A DNA stretch of 22,005 bases from Bacteroidales bacterium UBA4893. Its GTDB lineage: Bacteria; Bacteroidota; Bacteroidia; Bacteroidales; P3. The notes below the pieces were generated by a model that did not search any database, was not told the DNA's origin, and saw only the letters and a program-made list of their open reading frames with translations. Positions 1 through 6,797 of the stretch are shown here, in pieces. The number at the start of each line of letters is the position of its first letter. Within the stretch, counting starts at the first letter, position 1. The translations under genes and the position numbers were made by a program. The stretch covers positions 31,790-53,794 of the forward strand of contig DHCV01000008.1 in NCBI GenBank assembly GCA_002399025.1, written 5' to 3'.

Positions 1-13
1 AGAAATATATCAA

Positions 14-34
14 GGTTATTTTCAGCTAAAGTAG
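14..34 (+). repeat. Single copy of family D intergenic repeat
   Basis: Positions 12-28 read AAGGTTATTTTCAGCTA. This matches 16 of 17 bases of 18505-18521 (AAGGTTATTTTCAACTA), which lies in a 21-bp periodic run after dprA. Only one unit is visible because the window starts here. It lies just upstream of the HU-related gene and may sit at the 3' end of a gene outside the window. Confidence 0.5.
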
Positions 35-69
35 GACTAAAAAATTATAAACTAAAAAAAATAGTAATT

Positions 70-522
70 ATGGCTTATTTTTACAGAACAAGAAAGAAAT
101 GCTACATTAAGAATGAAGCAAAAGAAGAAAAGTTTTTTGCAGTCCCTGTAACAAAAGGAACTTTGGGAATGGAAGAAATTGCAAAAGAAATCAGTTCAAA
201 AAGCATTGCTAAAGAAAGTGCAATTTTAGCTGTTTTGAAAGAGCTTTCCATAATAATGAAAAACAAATTGGGAGATGGTTATAATCTCAAACTTGATGGC
301 ATAGGAACATTTGGAGTTGCCATAACAAGTCTTGGTTTTGACAAAGAAGAGAACATAACTCCAAGAAGAGTTAAGTTTAGTAAAATGACTTATCGTGCAG
401 ATAGAGATTTGGTGGATGTTCTCCAGGATATGAAGTTTGTGAAAGAACCTCCAGCACCTAAAGGAGCTATTACCAAAGAAATGATTAGACAAAAAAGAAA
501 GGCGAAAAGAAATAGAAATTAA
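70..522 (+). CDS. HU-related DNA-binding protein (Bacteroidota HU-like type)
   Basis: The 150-aa product resembles the HU-related histone-like proteins that Bacteroidota carry in many copies. It starts MAYFYRTRKK, followed by a two-helix dimerisation region (about residues 30-68) and the beta-arm region beginning at LKLDGIGTFGVAI. The C-terminus is a basic tail rich in Lys and Arg (about residues 130-150). These proteins are longer than classic 90-aa HU and are thought to bind DNA as dimers and shape the nucleoid. The ATG at 70 is preceded by an A-rich stretch, normal for this phylum, where Shine-Dalgarno sequences are weak. The gene appears to be monocistronic. The particular DNA targets cannot be read from sequence. 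Confidence 0.85.
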   Translation: MAYFYRTRKKCYIKNEAKEEKFFAVPVTKGTLGMEEIAKEISSKSIAKESAILAVLKELSIIMKNKLGDGYNLKLDGIGTFGVAITSLGFDKEENITPRRVKFSKMTYRADRDLVDVLQDMKFVKEPPAPKGAITKEMIRQKRKAKRNRN

Positions 523-546
523 ATGTAATTCTTAAATGTTAATGAT

Positions 547-554
547 TATATTTG
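547..554 (+). promoter_or_regulatory. Candidate -7 element (TATATTTG)
   Basis: TATATTTG fits the Bacteroidota -7 consensus TAnnTTTG and lies 41 bases before the ATG at 596, giving a leader of roughly 35 bases. No convincing -33 TTG is seen at the usual distance, so this rests on the -7 element alone. Confidence 0.45.
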
Positions 555-595
555 CCGCTTAAACAATTAATTATAAACCAAAAATTAAAGTTATT

Positions 596-1081
596 ATGAA
601 GAATCAAGAAGTAGACAATTCAATTTGTTGTTCTGAGTTTGACCCAATACCATGGGATGACAAAATAATTGAGTGGGAGAATAAAAGATTTATTAAGGGA
701 AGTGTTTATACTTTTTTCCATATGCCAATGAATTTCGGTTCTGTTATGAGAAAGCTCGACCAAAAGATTAGAAGCCAAGGTGCAATAGTAGAGGATAATT
801 TGGGTTTATCTGATCATACGTCAAAGTGGAATATGGATATTTTCTTGGCAGTTGACAAAGAAGTCTCTGGTGTTGAGAACATAGTTTTAAGTGGTAAGTT
901 TTACAGCAAGGTTTATGAAGGCAATTTCAGGGAAACTGGTAAATGGTGCAATGACTATAAGGAAATTATCCAATCAAAAGGACTTAACATTAAGAAATGG
1001 TATATGTGGTACACAACATGTCCAAAATGTGCTAAGAAATATGGCAAAAACTATGTTGTAATTGTTGGACAAGTTCAGTAG
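596..1081 (+). CDS. Conserved-looking protein of unknown function with C-terminal CPKC motif
   Basis: A 161-aa cytoplasmic protein with no signal peptide or membrane segment. Its most striking part is the C-terminal YTTCPKCAKKYGKNYVV, in which the CxxC could bind metal or be redox active. Two more cysteines are adjacent near the N-terminus (ICCSEFDP). The central KVYEGNFRE and the alternating beta/helix pattern recall GyrI-like small-molecule-binding domains, but this resemblance is weak and is inference. It stands alone between the HU-related gene and the ferredoxin, with its own probable promoter. I do not recognise a specific function. Confidence 0.7.
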   Translation: MKNQEVDNSICCSEFDPIPWDDKIIEWENKRFIKGSVYTFFHMPMNFGSVMRKLDQKIRSQGAIVEDNLGLSDHTSKWNMDIFLAVDKEVSGVENIVLSGKFYSKVYEGNFRETGKWCNDYKEIIQSKGLNIKKWYMWYTTCPKCAKKYGKNYVVIVGQVQ

Positions 1082-1227
1082 AATAATTATAAATAAAAAA
1101 CTACTAATATAAGAAACTGATTATTAATCTCATTCAATTAAAAATAAAAAATATTTTGATATTATATCAATAAATCAATTCTCCTTTACGTTAAATTGAT
1201 GTTACATGTAACCAAAATAGTACTAAC

Positions 1228-1235
1228 TAAATTTG
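1228..1235 (+). promoter_or_regulatory. Candidate -7 element (TAAATTTG) almost abutting the ferredoxin start
   Basis: TAAATTTG matches TAnnTTTG and ends only 5 bases before the ATG at 1241. If used, transcription would begin at or next to the start codon, giving a leaderless mRNA. No clear -33 element is present, so this may be a chance match in AT-rich DNA. Confidence 0.35.
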
Positions 1236-1240
1236 AAAAT

Positions 1241-1432
1241 ATGGCAGTAGAAAAAGTTTGGATTGAAGAAGGCTGTATAGCCTGTGGATTATGTGCAGAC
1301 ATATGTCCAGAAGTTTTTAAAATAAATGATGTTGCCAACGTTATTGAAGGTGTTAATTATAAGGATTACACCGATGGAATTAAGGAAGCAGCAGAGTCTT
1401 GTCCTGTTGAGGTAATAAAATATTCTGAATAA
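1241..1432 (+). CDS. Monocluster [4Fe-4S] ferredoxin
   Basis: A 63-aa ferredoxin, a small soluble electron carrier for low-potential redox enzymes. The N-terminal motif CIACGLCADICP supplies CxxCxxC plus a further Cys-Pro, and a remote Cys-Pro occurs in ESCPVEVI near the C-terminus. This is the layout of Desulfovibrio-type monocluster ferredoxins: three N-terminal cysteines and the remote one bind the cluster, and the extra cysteine is spare. The frame is open back to a TTG at 1196, but MAVEKVWIEEGC at 1241 matches the normal ferredoxin N-terminus, so I use that ATG. Its partner enzyme is not evident here. The gene is closed by a strong terminator. Confidence 0.88.
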   Translation: MAVEKVWIEEGCIACGLCADICPEVFKINDVANVIEGVNYKDYTDGIKEAAESCPVEVIKYSE

Positions 1433-1456
1433 CGCCTTGAAAATGGGATAATAGGG

Positions 1457-1500
1457 AAGGAGCAAGTTAGAGATAATCTGCTCCTTTTCTTTTTTATTTT
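1457..1500 (+). terminator. Rho-independent terminator after ferredoxin
   Basis: Perfect 8-bp stem AAGGAGCA (1457-1464) with TGCTCCTT (1479-1486), a 14-base loop, and a T-rich tail continuing to about 1500. It lies 25 bases beyond the ferredoxin stop codon. Confidence 0.85.
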
Positions 1501-1576
1501 TGGGTCTTTTAAGCCACGTTTTTCTAATTATGATACAAAATTGCATTAAAGATTAATAATTGATTTATAAAAAGAT

Positions 1577-1584
1577 TATCTTTG
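1577..1584 (+). promoter_or_regulatory. Candidate -7 element for the 1619-6645 operon (TATCTTTG)
   Basis: TATCTTTG fits TAnnTTTG and lies 34 bases before the ATG at 1619. The nearest TTG (1560-1562) is only 14 bases upstream, shorter than the usual spacing, so the -33 element is uncertain. The position after the ferredoxin terminator and before a tight gene run supports it as the operon promoter. Confidence 0.5.
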
Positions 1585-1618
1585 TAGCTTGAATTAGAAT
1601 TAGAAGATAAGAAAAAAT

Positions 1619-2893
1619 ATGAAATTTAAATTGATTTATCCTAAGTGGAATAAGCTTCCAGGTCAGACCACTTTTAATTTACCTCCTCACGGACCTGTTG
1701 TTTTTGCAGCCTCCTTGCCTCAAAGAGTTGAGGTTTTGTTTACTGATGAGAATGTTGAGGAAATAAACTTTGATGAAGATTGTGATTTTGTTGGGATTTC
1801 TATGATGCTTTCCACTCAGGTTAAGAGAGGATGGAAGATTGCTGAGGAGTTTCGTCAAAGAGGCAAAAAGGTTATCTTTGGTGGTATTTCCACAATGTTG
1901 CATGCCGAAGAGACTATGCTTTATGCCGATAGTGTGTTTTTGGGAGAGTCTGAAGGAAGGATGGAAGAGGTGATTGGTGATTGGGAAAGAGGTGAATTGA
2001 AGAAGGTATATAATTTTATGAGCAAGTATCCCGATATTGACTCCATTACTCCTGCAAGAAGGGATTTGTATAAGAGGGATTTGTATAATCATAAGGGAGT
2101 TCAGATGGTGGATTTGTTTCATGCCTCTCGTGGTTGTCGTTTTAGTTGTTATCCTTGTGCTGTTTCCTATTTGGGAGGTAGGAATTTTAGACCTCGCAGT
2201 GTTAGGAAATCTATTGAGGAAATGGAGACTATTGATAATAATAGACTTTTTATTGTTGATAATTCATTGGCACAGGACACTAAGTGGGAGATGGAATTGT
2301 TTGAGGCAATGATTCCTCTCAAGAAGAAATTTATCAGCCACACCATTGAGGACGACCCTAAGGTTTTGTCTATGGCTTCAAAGGCTGGTGCTTGGTATGT
2401 TTATCAGGCTGTTTACGATACTTCTGATTATATTAAGGAAAGAATTAAGCGCTATCATGATCATGGTATTGGAGTTGAGGGAACAATTCTCTTGGGCTTG
2501 GATAATCAGACCGAAGATGATATTAAGCGTTTGATTGACTTTCTTTTAGAGATTAATTTAGACCTTGCTGAATTTACTGTTTTGTCTCCTTTCCCTCACA
2601 CAAAGGCTTATAATGATTTGATGCGTCAGAACAGAATTTTTGACCACGACTGGAATCACTATAATGCTGGGCAAGTTGTTTATCATCCTAAGCACTATTC
2701 GGCAGAACGTTTGCAAGAGCTTTATGAATATGCTTGGGAGATTTTTTATAAGGACGAATCGCAGGAGGAGAAAATGTTTAAGCTCTTTACTCAGGTTATG
2801 TTACGTGAGATGGAGGAAGGGACTTATCGTCCTCGCAACAGAAAACTTGCAAATAAATCATTTGGTAAAGAGGTGGTAAGAAATATTAAATAG
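1619..2893 (+). CDS. B12-binding-type radical SAM enzyme
   Basis: A 424-aa cytoplasmic radical SAM protein. The N-terminal ~125 residues look like a cobalamin-binding-type Rossmann domain (DFVGISMMLST, KVIFGGISTML), but no classical DxHxxG cobalamin motif is seen. The radical SAM core has its iron-sulfur motif SRGCRFSCYPC with Cys173, Cys177 and Cys180 (CxxxCxxC), followed by a TIM-barrel-like stretch including VEGTILLGLDNQTEDD. Related class B enzymes methylate or rearrange unactivated carbons in lipids, hopanoids and natural products; this one's substrate is unknown. It is the first gene of a five-gene operon, with the next start 9 bases beyond its stop. The neighbouring ligase and acyltransferase hint at an acyl or lipid substrate, which is inference. 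Confidence 0.85.
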   Translation: MKFKLIYPKWNKLPGQTTFNLPPHGPVVFAASLPQRVEVLFTDENVEEINFDEDCDFVGISMMLSTQVKRGWKIAEEFRQRGKKVIFGGISTMLHAEETMLYADSVFLGESEGRMEEVIGDWERGELKKVYNFMSKYPDIDSITPARRDLYKRDLYNHKGVQMVDLFHASRGCRFSCYPCAVSYLGGRNFRPRSVRKSIEEMETIDNNRLFIVDNSLAQDTKWEMELFEAMIPLKKKFISHTIEDDPKVLSMASKAGAWYVYQAVYDTSDYIKERIKRYHDHGIGVEGTILLGLDNQTEDDIKRLIDFLLEINLDLAEFTVLSPFPHTKAYNDLMRQNRIFDHDWNHYNAGQVVYHPKHYSAERLQELYEYAWEIFYKDESQEEKMFKLFTQVMLREMEEGTYRPRNRKLANKSFGKEVVRNIK

Positions 2894-2902
2894 AGATAGT
2901 CA

Positions 2903-3280
2903 ATGAAGGTTCCAGAGAAATATTACGATGAGGTTTTTGACTTTATGGGGCAATGGGAAGTTTGGGGCAAATGTGGTTTGAAGATAGTGGATTATAGGGG
3001 TAAGAAGATAATTATAGTTACTGAGCTCTATCAGGATAACCCAGGAACTTCAATAACCTATAATGCAACCTTACTCATAAAGCAGATTGTTCAGAAGAAG
3101 GGCTTTGATATTAATAATATTACCTACATTGAATGTAATCCTAACACTAATTCTGTTCTTTCTTTTTACGATGAAGAGTTTTTTGAAGTGAGTTTTGATT
3201 TTGAAGATAATCAATTTAAGAATCCTAAGTATCGTCAAATAAGTTCAGAGGAGATTAGAGAAATTATTCCTATTAACTAA
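2903..3280 (+). CDS. Small protein of unknown function in radical SAM operon
   Basis: A 125-aa soluble protein without signal peptide or membrane helix. Alternating hydrophobic strands (GLKIVDYRGKKIIIVTELY) and a helix-like LLIKQIVQKKG suggest a compact alpha/beta fold. Aromatic and acidic residues are frequent (FYDEEFFEVSFDFED). I do not recognise the family. Its position 9 bases after the radical SAM gene and 18 bases before the hydrolase gene means it is surely cotranscribed, and it may be an accessory subunit of the radical SAM enzyme, which is inference. Confidence 0.75.
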   Translation: MKVPEKYYDEVFDFMGQWEVWGKCGLKIVDYRGKKIIIVTELYQDNPGTSITYNATLLIKQIVQKKGFDINNITYIECNPNTNSVLSFYDEEFFEVSFDFEDNQFKNPKYRQISSEEIREIIPIN

Positions 3281-3298
3281 GTTTTCAATAATTATACT

Positions 3299-4168
3299 AT
3301 GAAAAGATTAATCCTCTTCTTTATTTCTATTCTTATTATTTCATCTAATTTATTAGCAAAGGGAGATAAGATAAAGCTTTGGGTGGGAGTGGAGAATAAA
3401 GAATTGGCAAAACAGACTCGTCCTGAGCTCATCCCCTACTTCCCCAATGATAGTTTAAGAAACGGGACCTGTGTTATTATATGTCCTGGTGGTAGTTATA
3501 ATCATTTGGCAATGAAAACAGAAGGCTATGAGGTTGCTAAGTGGTTTAGAAGTATTGGTGTTACGGCCTTTGTTCTTAGGTATAGGGTTGCTTTTAGGGG
3601 AAATCATCACCCTTCAATGATTGAAGACATTCAAAGAGCTATTCAGATTATTAGAGAAAACTCCAATAAATATGGTATTAATCCCGATAAATTGGGCTTG
3701 ATTGGATTTTCTGCAGGAGGACATTTGGTAACAATGGCAGGAGCTTTCTCAAAGGAGAGTTTTCTTGAAAAGAAAGGAATAAAGACAGACATTAGCCTAA
3801 GACCTGATTTTATTATCCCAGTTTATCCTGTTGTTTCAATGCAAGATAGTATAGCACATAAGAAATCTCGTAAGAGTTTGGTTGGGAAGAATAATTCCAT
3901 AGAGCTATTGGATAAGCTTTCCCTTGAAAAACAAATCCCTAAAGATATGCCTATGGTTTTTTTGCTAACTGCAAAGGACGATGAGGTTGTTGATTATAGG
4001 AATAGTGTTGTGCTTAAAGAAGCTTTAATTAAACAGAATATTCCTTGTAAATTTGTTCTTTTAGAGAAAGGAGGACATGGGTTTGGGATGTTTAAGACAA
4101 AATCGGAGGAAACAAAAAATTGGAATTTGATTTTGAAAACTTGGCTTAAAGAAAATCATTTCCTCTAA
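3299..4168 (+). CDS. Secreted alpha/beta hydrolase, esterase-like
   Basis: A 289-aa protein with an N-terminal signal peptide (hydrophobic run IIFFISILII-like over residues 4-18, cleavage probably near LLAKG), so it acts in the periplasm or at the cell surface. The fold is alpha/beta hydrolase of the esterase/lipase type: the oxyanion region CPGGSYNHLA, nucleophile elbow GFSAGGH, acid-side DDEVVDYRNS and catalytic His in GGHGFGMF. The family includes carbohydrate esterases and small-molecule esterases of Bacteroidota. It is the third gene of the operon, and it is notable that an exported hydrolase is cotranscribed with cytoplasmic acyl-activating and acyl-transfer genes. Its ester substrate is not predictable. 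Confidence 0.85.
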   Translation: MKRLILFFISILIISSNLLAKGDKIKLWVGVENKELAKQTRPELIPYFPNDSLRNGTCVIICPGGSYNHLAMKTEGYEVAKWFRSIGVTAFVLRYRVAFRGNHHPSMIEDIQRAIQIIRENSNKYGINPDKLGLIGFSAGGHLVTMAGAFSKESFLEKKGIKTDISLRPDFIIPVYPVVSMQDSIAHKKSRKSLVGKNNSIELLDKLSLEKQIPKDMPMVFLLTAKDDEVVDYRNSVVLKEALIKQNIPCKFVLLEKGGHGFGMFKTKSEETKNWNLILKTWLKENHFL

Positions 4169-4206
4169 GAAGAAAACATATTAAGGATTAAAGAAAAGAC
4201 AATATA

Positions 4207-5502
4207 ATGCAATACCCCACAATAGAGTTTCAACCACTATCAACCATTAAGAAGTTTCAAGAAGAGAAACTAATGGAAATATTGAGTTATATTAATCAAA
4301 ACTCTCCTTTCTATAGGAAGATGTTTCTGAAAAATAAAATTGATATTAGTAAGATAAAGACAATTGAAGACCTTGTCAATATCCCTTTTACTACTAAGGA
4401 AGATTTGCAAAAACACAATGAGGATTTCTATTGTGTTGATAAATCAAAGCTTATTGACTATATAACAACCTCAGGGACTCTTAGCGACCCAACAACCTTT
4501 GCCCTAACGGATAAGGACTTGGACAGACTTACCTATAACGAATTTATTTCTTTTATTTGTGCTGGTGGGCATTCTGGTGAGATATATCAACTAATGACTA
4601 CTCTTGACAAACGTTTCATGGCTGGATATGCCTATTGTTTGGGGATTAGGAAAATGGGAGCTGGAGTTATTAGGGTTGGGAATGGGATGCCCGAATTGCA
4701 ATGGGACACCATAAAGAGGATAAAACCCGATGCTATTATTTGTGTACCTTCTTTTATTTTGAAGATTATTAATTATGCTGAGAATAATAATATTGATTAT
4801 AGGAACTCAAGCATTAAGAAGGCTGTTTGTATTGGGGAGAACCTAAGGGAAGATGATTTTTCATTAAACCTTTTGGGAAAGAAAATCAAAGAGAAATGGG
4901 ATATAGAACTATATTCTACCTATGCCTCAACCGAAATGAGTACGAGTTTTTGCGAATGTGGGCAAGGAAAGGGAGGTCATCATCATCCGGAGTTAATTAT
5001 TTGCGAATTGGTTGATGATAATAATAATGTTGTTAGGGAAGGCGAATATGGAGAACTTGTAATTACAACTTTGGGTGTAGAGGGGATGCCTCTTTTGAGA
5101 TTTAAGACAGGTGATATTGCAAGATTTCACTACGAGCCTTGTGCTTGTGGAAGACAGACAATGAGGATTAGCCCTATTAAGGGAAGAAAGAATCAGATGA
5201 TTAAACTTAAGGGAACTACCCTTTATCCTGCTTCAATCTTTGATGTTTTGGATAATATTGATTATGTTGAGAATTATATTGTTGAGGTTTCTTCCAACGA
5301 GATTGGTACTGATAATATTTTGGTTTATGTTGGGTGTAAGACTACTCAAAACAATAAGATGAAAGATCTTAAAGATAGGTTTAGGGCTCGATTGAGGGTT
5401 GCTCCAGAGATTAAGTTTGAAGACATTGAGAAGATTAAAAAGATACAGCTTCCTGAGGCTAATCGTAAGCCAATTAAGTTCATTGATAAAAGGAATTTCT
5501 AA
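4207..5502 (+). CDS. Adenylate-forming ligase of the phenylacetate-CoA ligase (PaaK-like) family
   Basis: A 431-aa cytoplasmic member of the ANL superfamily, which activates a carboxylate with ATP and normally joins it to CoA or a carrier. Visible motifs are the nucleotide loop TTSGTLSDPTT (about residues 87-97), the adenylate motif YSTYASTEMS, the LRFKTGDIARF motif, a CACGR segment and C-terminal GRKNQMIKLKGTTLYP with the hinge and PaaK-like C-terminal domain. The N-terminal pattern of helix then SPFYRKMF is also typical of PaaK. True phenylacetate activation is not implied, because Bacteroidota carry several paralogues of unknown substrate. The start is 38 bases after the hydrolase gene, and the stop is 15 bases before the acyltransferase gene. 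Confidence 0.85.
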   Translation: MQYPTIEFQPLSTIKKFQEEKLMEILSYINQNSPFYRKMFLKNKIDISKIKTIEDLVNIPFTTKEDLQKHNEDFYCVDKSKLIDYITTSGTLSDPTTFALTDKDLDRLTYNEFISFICAGGHSGEIYQLMTTLDKRFMAGYAYCLGIRKMGAGVIRVGNGMPELQWDTIKRIKPDAIICVPSFILKIINYAENNNIDYRNSSIKKAVCIGENLREDDFSLNLLGKKIKEKWDIELYSTYASTEMSTSFCECGQGKGGHHHPELIICELVDDNNNVVREGEYGELVITTLGVEGMPLLRFKTGDIARFHYEPCACGRQTMRISPIKGRKNQMIKLKGTTLYPASIFDVLDNIDYVENYIVEVSSNEIGTDNILVYVGCKTTQNNKMKDLKDRFRARLRVAPEIKFEDIEKIKKIQLPEANRKPIKFIDKRNF

Positions 5503-5517
5503 GGAAAGAATATTATT

Positions 5518-6645
5518 ATGCAAGATAGATTTGAAGATATCAGACCTTATAACGACTCCGAAATTCCTTCTGCCATTTCAAGATTTGTGAATAATGAGTA
5601 TTTTCCAATAATTGCTCAAACTCTTTTCCCTGATAAAGAAATTGAAGCCCTTAAGAAAGAAGTCTTGGAGATAAAAACCATTAGGCAGTTTCAATCAATG
5701 TTTATGTATCCTTTGATTGGGAAGATTGTGGATTTGAGCATAACGGAGCTAACTTATAGTGGTATTAAGGAATATTTGAGCAAGGATGTGCAGAATATGT
5801 TTATATCCAATCATAGAGATATTACCTTGGACTCTGCCCTTTTGAACATAGAGTTGTTTGAGAATAATTTGAACACTTGCGAGATTACTTTTGGGAGCAA
5901 TCTTATGAAGGGTGAGATTGTGATTGATATTGGGAAGATGAATAAGATGTTTAGGATTGTTAGGGGTGGTAATATTAGGGATTTCTATAAAAACTCAATG
6001 GATGTTTCGTCCTATATGCGTTATGCCATTACCCAAAAGAAAGAATCCGTTTGGATAGCACAAAGAAATGGAAGAACAAAAAACGGAGACGATAAGACCG
6101 AAATGGCTGTTTTGAAGATGTTTTCCCTAAGTAGCGAGGGGTCTTTTGTTGATAATCTTATGGAGCTAAACATTACTCCCATTGCTATTTCCTATCAATA
6201 TGAGCCCTGCGACTTTTTGAAAACAACTGAGCTCTATGTTTCTTCCTATCAAAAATATGAGAAAGCTCCAAATGAAGACCTTAACAGCATCCTAAGTGGG
6301 ATTCAACAAAACAAAGGCAAGGTTCATATTTCTGTAACCAAGCCAATAACAAAGGAAGAATTGGAATACTGCAATGGATTTGAGAAGAATGAGAAATTTT
6401 GTACCCTTGCACAGATTATTGATAATCGAATATACAAGAACTATAAGCTATTCAACACCAATTATATTGCTCATGATTTGCTCAATAAGTCCTATCGCTA
6501 TCAGGACAACTACACAAAACAAGAGCAGGAAGCGTTTGTTGAGTATATGCAAAAGGGATTAAAGGATATTCCTGGTGAGTATCAAGAATTGGAAACCATA
6601 TTCCTAAAAATATATGCTAATCCATTAGACAATATTCTTCATTAG
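5518..6645 (+). CDS. PlsB/PlsC-like acyltransferase
   Basis: A 375-aa protein of the glycerolphosphate/lysophosphatidate acyltransferase superfamily. Blocks visible in order are FISNHRDITLDSAL (catalytic His99), MFRIVRGG (substrate-binding block about residue 142), WIAQRNGRTKNGDD (block III-like) and ITPIAISYQYEP (block IV with Pro). The first block has HRDITLD, i.e. five residues between His and Asp rather than the usual four of HX4D. No convincing transmembrane helix is present. It is the last operon gene and probably uses the acyl thioester made by the upstream ligase, although the acceptor is unknown. The predicted product is a lipid or acylated metabolite, which is inference. Confidence 0.8.
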   Translation: MQDRFEDIRPYNDSEIPSAISRFVNNEYFPIIAQTLFPDKEIEALKKEVLEIKTIRQFQSMFMYPLIGKIVDLSITELTYSGIKEYLSKDVQNMFISNHRDITLDSALLNIELFENNLNTCEITFGSNLMKGEIVIDIGKMNKMFRIVRGGNIRDFYKNSMDVSSYMRYAITQKKESVWIAQRNGRTKNGDDKTEMAVLKMFSLSSEGSFVDNLMELNITPIAISYQYEPCDFLKTTELYVSSYQKYEKAPNEDLNSILSGIQQNKGKVHISVTKPITKEELEYCNGFEKNEKFCTLAQIIDNRIYKNYKLFNTNYIAHDLLNKSYRYQDNYTKQEQEAFVEYMQKGLKDIPGEYQELETIFLKIYANPLDNILH

Positions 6646-6695
6646 GATTTACTTACTGCCTTTGTCCCAAAAATAAAACCTTGTTTAAATAAATT

Positions 6696-6737
6696 TATCT
6701 CAGAGAAAAAAATATTTATCTCAGAGAAAAAATAAAT
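6696..6737. repeat. Family A 21-bp direct repeat, two units
   Basis: Two adjacent 21-bp units start at 6696 and 6717, both with TATCTCAGAGAAAAAA then an AT-rich end. The same pair recurs at 12690-12731, and the similarity extends left into GTTTAAATAAATT (6683) versus GTTTGAATAAAAT (12677). It lies between convergent genes, just before a shared terminator. Confidence 0.75.
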
Positions 6738-6780
6738 AAAGTCCCTCTCTAATTTTACTTATAAAGGGACTTTTGTATTT
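6738..6780. terminator. Bidirectional terminator between convergent operons
   Basis: Perfect stem AAAGTCCC (6738-6745) with GGGACTTT (6766-6773), a 20-base loop, and a T-rich tail on the plus side (TTTTGTATTTT). On the minus side the preceding A-rich run would give the U tail. It can serve both the acyltransferase operon and the flavodiiron protein operon. Confidence 0.8.
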
Positions 6781-6797
6781 TCATGAAAATTAATCCC

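Noticed and set aside
226..492. 88-codon frame opposite the HU-related gene, and similar frames opposite other genes
   Set aside because: These lie inside well-supported genes on the other strand and have low-complexity or Cys/Ile/Phe-rich products typical of antisense shadows.
1156..1170. Inverted repeat TTGATAT-T-ATATCAA upstream of the ferredoxin
   Set aside because: It could be an operator, but short AT-only palindromes are expected by chance in this AT-rich gap, and no regulator is nearby.
1196..1240. Longer ferredoxin from the TTG at 1196
   Set aside because: The extra residues do not resemble a ferredoxin N-terminus, and the ATG at 1241 gives the normal start.
2037..2879. Overlapping plus-strand frames within the radical SAM gene
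   Set aside because: Their products are Leu/Ile/Arg-rich frame shadows, and the main frame carries the CxxxCxxC motif throughout.
6683..6737. Insertion sequence or MITE ends
   Set aside because: No terminal inverted repeats, target duplication or transposase could be found around the A repeats; only direct repeats are visible.
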